From CAWEZN01 sp964498015 (GTDB lineage: Bacteria > Zixibacteria > MSB-5A5 > GN15 > PGXB01), in contig CAZCFT010000136.1 of the NCBI GenBank assembly GCA_964498015.1, positions 1 through 5,092 of the forward strand: a DNA stretch of 5,092 nucleotides, given 5' to 3'. The notes under the pieces were generated by a model that worked only from the letters and a program-made list of their open reading frames with translations, did not search any database and had not been told where the DNA came from. Positions 1 through 5,092 of this stretch are shown piece after piece (positions within the stretch are counted from its first letter, which is position 1; each line of letters starts with the position of its first letter). The position numbers were made by a program, and so were the translations under genes.

Positions 1-798
1 TTCCACAGTTCGCCTCTCAGAAATAAGAGTGACCCATGTCATAGAAGCGCGGAGGCCATAACCTTCATCTTGATGGTTAATCGCGTCATGAATGGTGATT
101 CCAGTATCAGTCCACACCCTATATGTTCTATTTAAATCAGATAACTTGCTGAATTGGCGACCCTCCCAGAATAAATCATATTCAATTTTGGCGCCAAGTC
201 GAGTGGAAATAGATGCCTCTGGCCGATGCCATAATTCAATGCCAATGGGACTGTAGACATACAGTGATCTGCGCTCGTATCCTCCCTTATGTTTGGATAA
301 ATCATCAATCCAATATCTCACACCAGCTCCGCCAAAAGGGACAGCATAAGTATTTGGTGAAAAATAAAAGAGTCTGCCAAAAGCAAATCTGCTCTCAAGA
401 AAAACGTCTGGAATGTTTCTAATTTGCAGAGGTTGACCATTCTGTGTCATCCCGTCGTATTTAACATAGCCGCCACCTAATAATAAGTCGAGACTGCCCA
501 AATTTCCATTGTAAAATCGACGGACAGATGCTTCAATGTTGCCACCAAAATTATTGAAAGGTGAGAACCATCCTTTTTCCTGCATCATACCTGGTTCTTC
601 ATAAGAATGGTGCAATATGGCATAGCCAACACATATATCCCAAGGCGGAAGTACCGCTGAATCGCATTCAGTATAAGAAGATTTTCCACCTTCGGAATAT
701 ACATATGGTGAAATGATTAAAAGAAGAAGTAAAATAGGAATCGATACACGCGTGATTAAAATGGCAGTGCTCACAAAAGCAATCAGCGCCCTTCTCAT
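1..798 (-). CDS. Secreted, probable outer-membrane beta-barrel protein (3' end missing)
   Basis: This minus-strand frame stays open from an ATG at 798-796 to the left edge, giving 266 residues with no stop, so the C-terminus is missing. Residues 1-35 look like a long signal peptide: Arg2-Arg3, then hydrophobic stretches including PILLLLLIIS, with a plausible signal peptidase site after Val33-Tyr34-Ser35. The rest has no long helical hydrophobic segment. It has many short strands of alternating polar and aromatic or aliphatic residues rich in Gly and Tyr, for example SLDLLLGGGYVKY (102-114), SLYVYSPIGIELWH (178-191) and STRLGAKIEYDLFW (198-211). That pattern fits an outer-membrane beta-barrel, but I recognise no named family. 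The ATG is supported by AGGA nine bases upstream. GTG at codon 9 is an alternative start that would give a signal peptide of more usual length. By eye its codons are more A/T-rich than those of the plus-strand genes. Reading frame is secure; beta-barrel assignment is inference. Confidence 0.8.
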   Translation of the reverse strand, partial: MRRALIAFVSTAILITRVSIPILLLLLIISPYVYSEGGKSSYTECDSAVLPPWDICVGYAILHHSYEEPGMMQEKGWFSPFNNFGGNIEASVRRFYNGNLGSLDLLLGGGYVKYDGMTQNGQPLQIRNIPDVFLESRFAFGRLFYFSPNTYAVPFGGAGVRYWIDDLSKHKGGYERRSLYVYSPIGIELWHRPEASISTRLGAKIEYDLFWEGRQFSKLSDLNRTYRVWTDTGITIHDAINHQDEGYGLRASMTWVTLISERRTVE

Positions 799-807
799 AA
801 TTTTACG

Positions 808-812
808 TCCTG
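808..812 (-). promoter_or_regulatory. Ribosome binding site of the beta-barrel gene
   Basis: On the minus strand CAGGA lies upstream of the ATG at 798-796, with nine bases between AGGA and the start. This is a normal Shine-Dalgarno arrangement and supports that ATG over the internal GTG at codon 9. Confidence 0.55.
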
Positions 813-949
813 ATAGATTGTGGAAATTTGCAATGTTTTTTCTCTTGGGGGCGTGCTTTAAAAATCCACGGTTTCTCCCAGAGACCCGATTTGTACAATT
901 CTCTTTTGCCCGACTAAAAGAGGATTTGTGGATCTCTTTGGTTTACCGC

Positions 950-977
950 AATTTAGAGAAAAAATAAGAGCGGTCAA
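950..977 (-). promoter_or_regulatory. Candidate sigma70-type promoter of the beta-barrel gene
   Basis: On the minus strand TTGACC (972-977, five of six matches to TTGACA) is followed after 16 bases by TAAATT (950-955, four of six matches to TATAAT). Transcription would start near 942 and leave an untranslated leader of about 140 nt before the ATG at 798. The -10 match is modest, so this is a candidate found by eye only. Confidence 0.35.
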
Positions 978-1038
978 GAGGAATTTCAATTTTTGGGGGA
1001 TGTCTTTGGAAATATTTCAAGGCGAATGTCGGACTTCT

Positions 1039-1062
1039 TTTCCCCGGCAAAAACGGGGGAAA
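1039..1062. repeat. Short inverted repeat (7-bp stem)
   Basis: TTTCCCC at 1039-1045 is complementary to GGGGAAA at 1056-1062, with a ten-base A-rich loop. No T-tract follows on either strand, so it is not a terminator. A stem this short can arise by chance. Confidence 0.3.
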
Positions 1063-1112
1063 CCAAAGCCCAATCTATGACCAGCAACTGAGATTTCAGG
1101 ACGGTCGATTAA

Positions 1113-1160
1113 TACCCACCCGGCGTCCCTCGATGAGGATCGTGGGACTTGGGTGGGGTA
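1113..1160. repeat. Long interrupted hairpin, REP-like
   Basis: Three nested stems line up in register. CCCACCC (1115-1121) pairs with GGGTGGG (1151-1157), GTCCC (1125-1129) with GGGAC (1144-1148), and CGAT (1131-1134) with ATCG (1139-1142), closing on a GAGG tetraloop. The interruptions are small: GGC opposite TT, and one T-T mismatch. TA at 1113-1114 can also pair with TA at 1159-1160 if G1158 bulges out. Sixteen paired positions in one axis is unlikely by chance. The shape is that of an intergenic palindromic (REP-like) repeat or a structured RNA. No second copy lies in this window, so its repeat status is inferred. Confidence 0.6.
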
Positions 1161-1172
1161 CCAAAATTGCGG

Positions 1173-1192
1173 GGGCGCATCGCGATGCGCCC
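1173..1192. repeat. Perfect 20-bp palindrome
   Basis: GGGCGCAT, CGCG and ATGCGCCC read identically on both strands with no mismatch. As RNA or extruded DNA it would form a GC-rich stem with a minimal loop. It starts 12 bases after the interrupted hairpin at 1113-1160. Followed by CGATAAAAGG, it has no U-tract and is not a terminator on the plus strand. A REP/MITE-like element is more likely than a protein operator, because it lies about 85 bp upstream of the candidate tyrS -35 box. An operator cannot be excluded. Confidence 0.65.
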
Positions 1193-1276
1193 GATAAAAG
1201 GCTGTAACACCTCATAATGCGGCTTGTTTTTTGTCTGATATTTGCGTATTCTCGCAATGGATTGAACCTAATGGAA

Positions 1277-1305
1277 TTAACAGAGTTTAAATTTGAGCCG
1301 ATAAT
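1277..1305 (+). promoter_or_regulatory. Candidate sigma70-type promoter of tyrS
   Basis: TTAACA (1277-1282, five of six matches to TTGACA) and GATAAT (1300-1305, five of six to TATAAT) are exactly 17 bp apart, the best such pair I found upstream of tyrS. Transcription would start near 1312 and give a leader of about 175 nt. The two related hairpins at 1351-1395 and 1411-1448 would then lie within the tyrS mRNA. In phyla with a divergent -10 or -35 preference this may be coincidental. Confidence 0.45.
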
Positions 1306-1350
1306 TATTTGGGTCGAGACCACAACAGGCTCGATATAGACGAAGAGAAG

Positions 1351-1395
1351 TGTCGAAACTCTCTTGGCTGAGGGCCACATGAGTTTCGACCTACA
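1351..1395. repeat. Inverted-repeat element, copy A of a pair
   Basis: GTCGAAACTC (1352-1361) is perfectly complementary to GAGTTTCGAC (1381-1390). Inside, TGGC (1365-1368) can pair with GCCA (1374-1377). The element starts TGTCGAAAC and ends TTTCGACCTACA, exactly as copy B at 1411-1448 does, but the interiors differ. Shared ends with an unrelated core suggest a family of small non-coding palindromic repeats (REP or MITE type) rather than a simple local duplication. Confidence 0.65.
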
Positions 1396-1459
1396 GGCGG
1401 TTTGGCAAAATGTCGAAACCGTCCGCCACGGGCGGATTTCGACCTACAAGAAGACATAA
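1379..1459 (+). CDS. Possible 26-residue leader ORF upstream of tyrS (doubtful)
   Basis: An ATG at 1379 opens a 26-codon frame, beginning MSFDLQAVWQ, that ends at TAA 1457-1459, 27 bases before the tyrS ATG. GAGG at 1370-1373 lies five bases upstream, a better ribosome-binding match than tyrS itself has. Against it, the frame is built from the right arm of repeat copy A and all of copy B. It contains only one Tyr codon, so it does not look like a tyrosine-sensing attenuator peptide. It resembles no family I know. I list it because its position inside the predicted tyrS leader could matter; chance is the more likely explanation. Confidence 0.15.
   Translation: MSFDLQAVWQNVETVRHGRISTYKKT
1411..1448. 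repeat. Inverted-repeat element, copy B of a pair
   Basis: GTCGAAA (1412-1418) pairs with TTTCGAC (1437-1443), and directly inside TCCGCC (1422-1427) pairs with GGCGGA (1431-1436) around an ACG loop. Only the three bases CCG (1419-1421) bulge, giving 13 paired positions in one hairpin. The outer bases TGTCGAAAC and TTTCGACCTACA are identical to copy A, which ends 15 bases earlier. The hairpin ends about 43 bases before the tyrS start and has no U-tract. Confidence 0.7.
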
Positions 1460-1486
1460 TAGAGAATAAATAACTTAAGAAGTAAA

Positions 1487-2701
1487 ATGAAGACTGAATT
1501 TGAACGACAATATGAGCTGATTTCCCGCGGGGCGGTGGAGATGCTCCCCGAAGAGGAATTCAAAGAGCGGCTCCTCAAATCTATCGCGGAAAATAAGCCT
1601 CTCCGGGTGAAGCAGGGATTTGACCCGACCGCGCCGGATATACATCTGGGGCACACGGTCGGGATCAGAAAGCTCAAACAGTTTCAGGAATTGGGGCATA
1701 AGATTGTATTGATTATAGGGGACTATACGGGTCTTGTCGGGGACCCGTCGGGCCGCTCCGCGACGCGGCCACAACTGAAGTATGATACCATCATGGCCAA
1801 TGCGGAAACTTATCAAAAGCAATTTTTCAAGATTCTGGATAAATCGAAAACCGAAATCCATTTCAACGGGGAGTGGTTTGCCAAAATGAGTTTCAAGGAA
1901 GTTATGGAACTCGCGGCCAAAATGACAGTGGCCAGAGTATTGGAGCGCGATGATTTCGATAAACGGTATAAGGCGGGAAATCCGATTTCGGTTCATGAGC
2001 TTTTGTATCCACTAATGCAGGCGTATGATTCGGTAGCGATCAAAGCTGATGTGGAAATAGGCGCGACCGAGCAAAAATTCAATTTACTGACCGGACGCGA
2101 AATCCAGATTGATTATGGGGTAGCGCCGCAGGTCATACTTACTCTTCCGGTTCTGGCGGGCGTTGACGGTGTCCACCGGATGTCCAAATCGCTGGGGAAT
2201 TATATCGGAATAGACGAACCAGCGGGGGAAATTTTTGGAAAAGTTATGTCGATCCCTGATGGTTTGATATATTCCTACTTTGAATTAACCACGGATATTA
2301 CTCTTGAACAGCTCGCTGAGCTTAAAGCTAAACTTGAAGATAAGACATTTAACCCAATGATATTAAAGAAAGAACTCGGCGAGACTCTGGCCAGTATGTA
2401 TCACTCAAAAGATGCCGCCCGGAATGCCCGCGAGGAATTCGAACGGGTGTTCTCCAAGAAGGAGCTTCCAGATGAGGTTCCAGAATTTGATTGCCGCAAA
2501 CTTGGCGCGAGAGTCTGGATCGTGCGGTTGATGACTGAATCGAAATTGGCAAATTCCAGCGGCGAAGCCCGGCGATTAATTCAGGGGGGGGGAGTGTATG
2601 TGGACGGGCAGAAAATCAGCAGCGAAAATTTTGAATTGGGCGTAAGAGACGGGATGCTTTTGAAAGTCGGGAAGAGGAAGTTTTTGAAGCTCAGATGTTA
2701 G
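1487..2701 (+). CDS. tyrS: Tyrosyl-tRNA synthetase (long bacterial subtype, TyrZ / type 2)
   Basis: A cytoplasmic class I aminoacyl-tRNA synthetase that activates tyrosine with ATP and charges tRNA-Tyr. The 404 residues match the usual length of this subtype and both ends look complete. Visible landmarks are GFDPTAPDIHLGH (44-56, HIGH motif as HLGH), GDYTGLVGDPSGR (78-90), YPLMQAYDS (174-182, the Tyr, Gln and Asp of the tyrosine pocket), GATEQKFN (192-199) and RMSKSLGNYIGI (231-242, the KMSKS loop). A C-terminal S4 RNA-binding domain follows at about 345-404 (SSGEARRLIQGGGVYVDG). Two positions differ from the commonest forms of these motifs: Arg231 replaces the first Lys of KMSKS, and GATEQ stands where GGTDQ or GGSDQ is usual. 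Both changes are conservative and activity is expected. The start at 1487 gives the normal N-terminus; its ribosome site is weak (AAGAAG, 1477-1482). Codons 366-368 contain a run of nine G (2584-2592) with the frame intact. No intrinsic terminator follows. Confidence 0.97.
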   Translation: MKTEFERQYELISRGAVEMLPEEEFKERLLKSIAENKPLRVKQGFDPTAPDIHLGHTVGIRKLKQFQELGHKIVLIIGDYTGLVGDPSGRSATRPQLKYDTIMANAETYQKQFFKILDKSKTEIHFNGEWFAKMSFKEVMELAAKMTVARVLERDDFDKRYKAGNPISVHELLYPLMQAYDSVAIKADVEIGATEQKFNLLTGREIQIDYGVAPQVILTLPVLAGVDGVHRMSKSLGNYIGIDEPAGEIFGKVMSIPDGLIYSYFELTTDITLEQLAELKAKLEDKTFNPMILKKELGETLASMYHSKDAARNAREEFERVFSKKELPDEVPEFDCRKLGARVWIVRLMTESKLANSSGEARRLIQGGGVYVDGQKISSENFELGVRDGMLLKVGKRKFLKLRC

Positions 2702-2776
2702 CTGATGTCACGGTCAAAATTGTAGGCAAATGACGCATAAAGATTGCGTACTGAAGGGTGTACCAAATTAGAAGAA

Positions 2777-2817
2777 GGCGGGAGCCTGCAAGGGAAGAAT
2801 CCAGACTGGCTCCTGCC
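2777..2817. repeat. Hairpin between tyrS and the TPR gene
   Basis: GGCGGGAGCC (2777-2786) pairs over all ten bases with GGCTCCTGCC (2808-2817), one pair being a G-U wobble, around a 21-base loop. No T-run follows on the plus strand (CCCACAATTAC), so it is a poor candidate for a rho-independent terminator. Its sequence is unrelated to the hairpins upstream of tyrS. It may be another REP-like intergenic repeat, or an RNA processing or stability element if tyrS and the TPR gene share a transcript. Confidence 0.55.
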
Positions 2818-2865
2818 CCACAATTACAATCGGCAAATATGATTGGCTGGCAATAAGAATTTGAT

Positions 2866-4476
2866 ATGATGCTTTCGAAAAGAATATACATTGTTGCAAT
2901 CCTGTTTGCTGCTCTTGTCGCGGGATGCGGCGGAATTCGCCCTATTCCCGGAATAGAGGAGAGGGATACGAAACTTCCCCCGCTTCCGCCCCGGGATAGC
3001 ATGGATCCGCGGGCATATACTTATTATACCAATGGGACTTTGCTTGAATTGATGGGGAACATGCCGATGGCCAATCGGCAATATGAGGAAGCCCTGAAAA
3101 TTTATCCCGGTTCCTCTGAAATAAAATATGCTTACGCCGCGACTTTTTTGGCTATGAATGATTATCCCCGTTCTCTACGCGAAGCCAAGAAAATTTCACC
3201 GCGGGATCTTCGTGTCTGGTTGCTTGTGGGAGATTGCTTTCGGGCGATTGGAAATAACGATTCAGCCATGGCGGCTTTTGGCACATCGCTGAAATTCGAC
3301 TCCAACAATGCCGCCGTATATAATTTCATGGGGGCCTATTATCATCAGATAAACAATTTTGATTCAGCCATTTGGGCCTATAAGAATATAGCGAGAATAG
3401 CGCCCAGTTATCAAATTTATCAGGAGATTGCCAATTTCCATATGCGGGCCAGAAAGTTGGATGAGGCCAGGAAATATTATACCATGTCAATCGCGCTTGA
3501 TTCCAGCGCCAGCAACACTCGCTCTTACCTCGGACTGTCCGCGATTTTCGAGGCTCTGGGAGACATACCCGGAGCAAAGAAATATCTGGAGACGGCGGCG
3601 TCTCTCTCGCCTCAAAATACTTTTATTCTGAGCCGGCTGTTGGGATTTTATCAGGACACCCATGAGTACGACAAGGCTCTTGGTTCGGCGCGCGCCCTTA
3701 TTGCTCTTACTCCCGATGATAAGAATGCAGTCAGGAGGCTCGGAGTTTTGTACCATGATGCCGACAGCCTGAAACCGGCTGATTCTATATTCAAATCATT
3801 ATTGAAAGACGGCGATGAAAATATTGTAAATTATTATTATTTGGGGCGGATAGCTTTTGAACAGAATAATTACAGCGACGCCAAAAATGATTTTCTGAAG
3901 ATGACAATTATGGGGGATTCGGTGGTTGACGGCTGGCTGAACCTCGGCCTGACTTATCAAATGCAGGATTCGTCGAGCCCTGAAATTGCGGCATTCGAAG
4001 AAGGTCTAAGGCATCTGCGGAATCTTGATGATTCCATAAGAGTGATGTTTGCTCTGGCGGCCGCAGTGCAGAGAAATAATGAATTTGACCGTTCGGTCGC
4101 CCTATTTGAAAAGATAATTGCCCTTTCGCCCAATCACGCCCAATCGCTTAATTATTTGGGATATATGCTGGCTGAGAAAAAAGTCAGGCTCGATTATGCA
4201 ACAGATCTTATTAAGCATGCTTTGGAAATAGCCCCTGATAATGGAGCGTATATTGACAGTTATGGGTGGGTTCTCTACCAGAAGGGCGATTATCAGAATG
4301 CTTTGAAAGAACTGCTTAGAGCCTGTGCGACTTCTAACGACGATCCGGCTATTCTGGAGCATGTCGGCGATGCCTATAAAGCTATTGGCGATACTGTCAA
4401 TGCCCAACTCTACTGGCAAAAAGCCTTAAATGGGAATTCTGACGACAAGAGCCTCAAGGAGAAACTCGGAAAGTGA
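2866..4476 (+). CDS. TPR-repeat lipoprotein
   Basis: A 536-residue protein with a lipoprotein signal: Lys5-Arg6, hydrophobic IYIVAILFAALVAG, then lipobox Val18-Ala19-Gly20-Cys21. It should be exported, lipidated on Cys21 and held at the envelope; Gly at +2 would permit outer-membrane sorting under the E. coli Lol rule, if that applies here. After a Pro-rich linker (about 22-48), residues 50-527 are about 14 consecutive 34-residue TPR units. The clearest are 114-147, 148-181, 182-215, 216-250, 425-459 and 460-493; 84-113 and 286-319 are degenerate. The C-terminal part (LNYLGYMLAE, AYIDSYGWVLYQKGDY, ILEHVGDAYKAIGD) is the form common in bacterial envelope TPR proteins. TPR arrays are protein-binding scaffolds, so no enzymatic role is expected and the partner is unknown. 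The start is ATG 2866 or the adjacent ATG 2869; neither has a strong ribosome site, and I found no convincing promoter in 2702-2865. The stop overlaps the start of the next lipoprotein gene, its likely functional partner. Confidence 0.93.
   Translation: MMLSKRIYIVAILFAALVAGCGGIRPIPGIEERDTKLPPLPPRDSMDPRAYTYYTNGTLLELMGNMPMANRQYEEALKIYPGSSEIKYAYAATFLAMNDYPRSLREAKKISPRDLRVWLLVGDCFRAIGNNDSAMAAFGTSLKFDSNNAAVYNFMGAYYHQINNFDSAIWAYKNIARIAPSYQIYQEIANFHMRARKLDEARKYYTMSIALDSSASNTRSYLGLSAIFEALGDIPGAKKYLETAASLSPQNTFILSRLLGFYQDTHEYDKALGSARALIALTPDDKNAVRRLGVLYHDADSLKPADSIFKSLLKDGDENIVNYYYLGRIAFEQNNYSDAKNDFLKMTIMGDSVVDGWLNLGLTYQMQDSSSPEIAAFEEGLRHLRNLDDSIRVMFALAAAVQRNNEFDRSVALFEKIIALSPNHAQSLNYLGYMLAEKKVRLDYATDLIKHALEIAPDNGAYIDSYGWVLYQKGDYQNALKELLRACATSNDDPAILEHVGDAYKAIGDTVNAQLYWQKALNGNSDDKSLKEKLGK
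4456..4461 (+). promoter_or_regulatory. Ribosome binding site that decides the GTG start of the Ig-like lipoprotein gene
   Basis: AAGGAG lies inside the last codons of the TPR gene, 11 bases before GTG 4473-4475. It is the strongest Shine-Dalgarno match upstream of any plus-strand gene here and supports the GTG over any later start, which would lose the signal peptide. The spacing is slightly long, but the GTGA stop-start overlap also allows re-initiation by ribosomes finishing the TPR gene. Confidence 0.6.
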
Positions 4477-5092
4477 GGTTCCTAAATCTCCAGAGATTAT
4501 TCTGCATTGTACTAATCATTTCTATTCTCTATGTATCGTGCGCCAAAATCGAACCTCCCCCGGGAGGGCCAATTGACAAAACTGGACCATCGATAATTTC
4601 AACCATACCTGCCGCTGGGGCAACCGGCGCACCCAAAGATAATAAAATCGCCATAACTTTTTCCGAGAGTGTGGATCATCGCTTGGCGGAGGCCGCGATA
4701 TTTATTTCCCCCTGCACCCATGATAACATTGATTACCGCTGGAAAGGGAAAACGCTGAACATTGTTTTGCCTGATTCATTCGCCGATAGCGCTACCTATG
4801 TCGTCAGCATCGGTACGGGGGTTTCAGATTTGCGGAACAACAAAATGGATAAATCATATCTCTTTGCATTTTCCACCGGTGAGACAATCAATCAAGGGCA
4901 AATATCGGGAGCAACTTATCAGGGTAACAAGCCGGTTGCAAATATATCGGTCGCAATTTTTGACTCGAGTAATCATGCGCAGAAACCATATCTTGATTCG
5001 GTATATCCGGCATATCTGACACAAGCGGGACAAAAGGGAGAATATGCACTGCAATTTCTGGCAGACGGCGATTATCTTCTATTCGCCTTTGA
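4473..5092 (+). CDS. Ig-like (Big_5/SbsA-type) domain lipoprotein, 3' end missing
   Basis: From GTG 4473 the frame is open to the right edge (206 complete codons, no stop). The N-terminus is a signal sequence: Arg2, Arg8, then LFCIVLIISILYVS before Cys23. Cys23 is probably lipidated, although Tyr at -3 (Tyr-Val-Ser-Cys) is not a standard lipobox. The segment CAKIEPPPGGPIDKTGP (23-39) leads into an Ig-like beta-sandwich at about 39-136: PSIISTIPAAGA, KIAITFSESVD, TYVVSIGTGVSDLRNN and FAFSTGE are hallmarks of the Big_5 family of bacterial surface proteins. Residues 142-206 (GQISGATYQGNKPVANISVAIF by position, then GEYALQFLADGDYLLFAF) resemble a carboxypeptidase-regulatory or transthyretin-like beta-sandwich. 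A structural or adhesive envelope role is inferred. The gene overlaps the TPR stop by four bases (GTGA), which indicates translational coupling, and the two products may interact. The lack of an ATG start is why it is easily missed. Confidence 0.88.
   Translation, partial: MRFLNLQRLFCIVLIISILYVSCAKIEPPPGGPIDKTGPSIISTIPAAGATGAPKDNKIAITFSESVDHRLAEAAIFISPCTHDNIDYRWKGKTLNIVLPDSFADSATYVVSIGTGVSDLRNNKMDKSYLFAFSTGETINQGQISGATYQGNKPVANISVAIFDSSNHAQKPYLDSVYPAYLTQAGQKGEYALQFLADGDYLLFAF

Larger units (their letters stand above)
799..1486. other. Divergent intergenic region rich in hairpin repeats
   Basis: About 690 bp separate the minus-strand beta-barrel gene from tyrS, and I see no credible protein gene here. 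The open frames on either strand are short, lack family resemblance, and run across inverted repeats. The region holds a candidate promoter for each flanking gene. Its hairpins are at 1039-1062 (weak), 1113-1160, 1173-1192, 1351-1395 and 1411-1448. None is followed by a U-tract, so none looks like an intrinsic terminator, which also fits a spacer between divergent starts. The stretches 978-1038 and 1193-1276 show nothing recognisable beyond a T-rich patch near 1225-1233. Confidence 0.7.

Noticed and set aside
713..967. An 84-codon open frame on the plus strand
   Set aside because: It lies opposite the signal-peptide region of the minus-strand beta-barrel gene and its candidate promoter, and the translation resembles nothing known.
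1151..1172. T-box-like string GGGTGGGGTACC upstream of tyrS, considered because tyrS is a classic T-box target
   Set aside because: The conserved T-box sequence AGGGTGGNACCGCG is not matched beyond GGGTGG, there is no Stem I or terminator/antiterminator arrangement, and it lies upstream of the likely promoter. It is explained as the right arm of the hairpin at 1113-1160.
1173..1240. Palindrome plus downstream T-rich patch as an intrinsic terminator
   Set aside because: The T-run near 1225-1233 is over 30 bases from the stem, and no gene ends upstream of it on the plus strand.
1096..1380. A 94-codon open frame on the minus strand in the intergenic region
   Set aside because: It runs through the hairpin at 1113-1160, the palindrome at 1173-1192 and most of repeat copy A, so its sequence is set by repeats. 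No domain or signal is visible.
1351..1448. CRISPR-like direct repeats 60 bp apart
   Set aside because: There are only two units, they differ internally, and the 15-base gap between them is too short for a spacer. They are better described as a pair of palindromic elements.
1475..1996. A 173-codon open frame on the minus strand opposite the 5' part of tyrS
   Set aside because: It is antisense to a certain, conserved gene, has no family resemblance or ribosome site that I can see, and its length follows from the codon bias of tyrS.
2820..2845. TACAAT (2825-2830) and TATGAT (2838-2843) as -10 boxes for the TPR gene
   Set aside because: Neither has a recognisable -35 box at 16-18 bp upstream, so I do not call a promoter there.

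Overview
The window looks like chromosomal DNA from a Gram-negative bacterium. Two successive genes encode predicted lipoproteins, one truncated gene encodes a probable outer-membrane beta-barrel, and the base composition is moderate. The pairing of a TPR lipoprotein with an Ig-like (Big_5/SbsA-type) lipoprotein, and intergenic DNA rich in hairpin repeats, suggest the Fibrobacteres-Chlorobi-Bacteroidetes (FCB) group or a nearby candidate phylum such as Zixibacteria. That placement is inference; no rRNA or other taxonomic marker is present.

Layout: (1) Positions 1-798, minus strand: a secreted, probably outer-membrane beta-barrel protein with its C-terminus beyond the left edge. (2) Positions 799-1486: a divergent, non-coding spacer of about 690 bp. 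It carries a candidate promoter for each flanking gene and four well-formed hairpin or inverted-repeat elements of three unrelated sequence types; the last two share their ends. (3) Positions 1487-2701, plus strand: a complete tyrosyl-tRNA synthetase of the long bacterial subtype (TyrZ / type 2) with a C-terminal S4 domain. (4) Positions 2702-2865: a short spacer with another, sequence-unrelated hairpin. (5) Positions 2866-4476: a lipoprotein made almost entirely of TPR repeats. (6) Positions 4473-5092: the start of an Ig-like lipoprotein, opening with GTG inside the preceding gene's end (GTGA overlap) and running off the right edge.

How the genes relate: tyrS is housekeeping. The two lipoprotein genes form a translationally coupled unit and probably act together at the cell envelope. 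No strong promoter or intrinsic terminator is visible between tyrS and the TPR gene, so read-through from tyrS is possible. The beta-barrel gene is transcribed away from all of these.

I see no convincing new defence system, mobile-element transposase, CRISPR array or RNA gene. The most notable feature is the packing of several unrelated hairpin repeats into the tyrS upstream region, two of them inside the predicted tyrS 5' leader.
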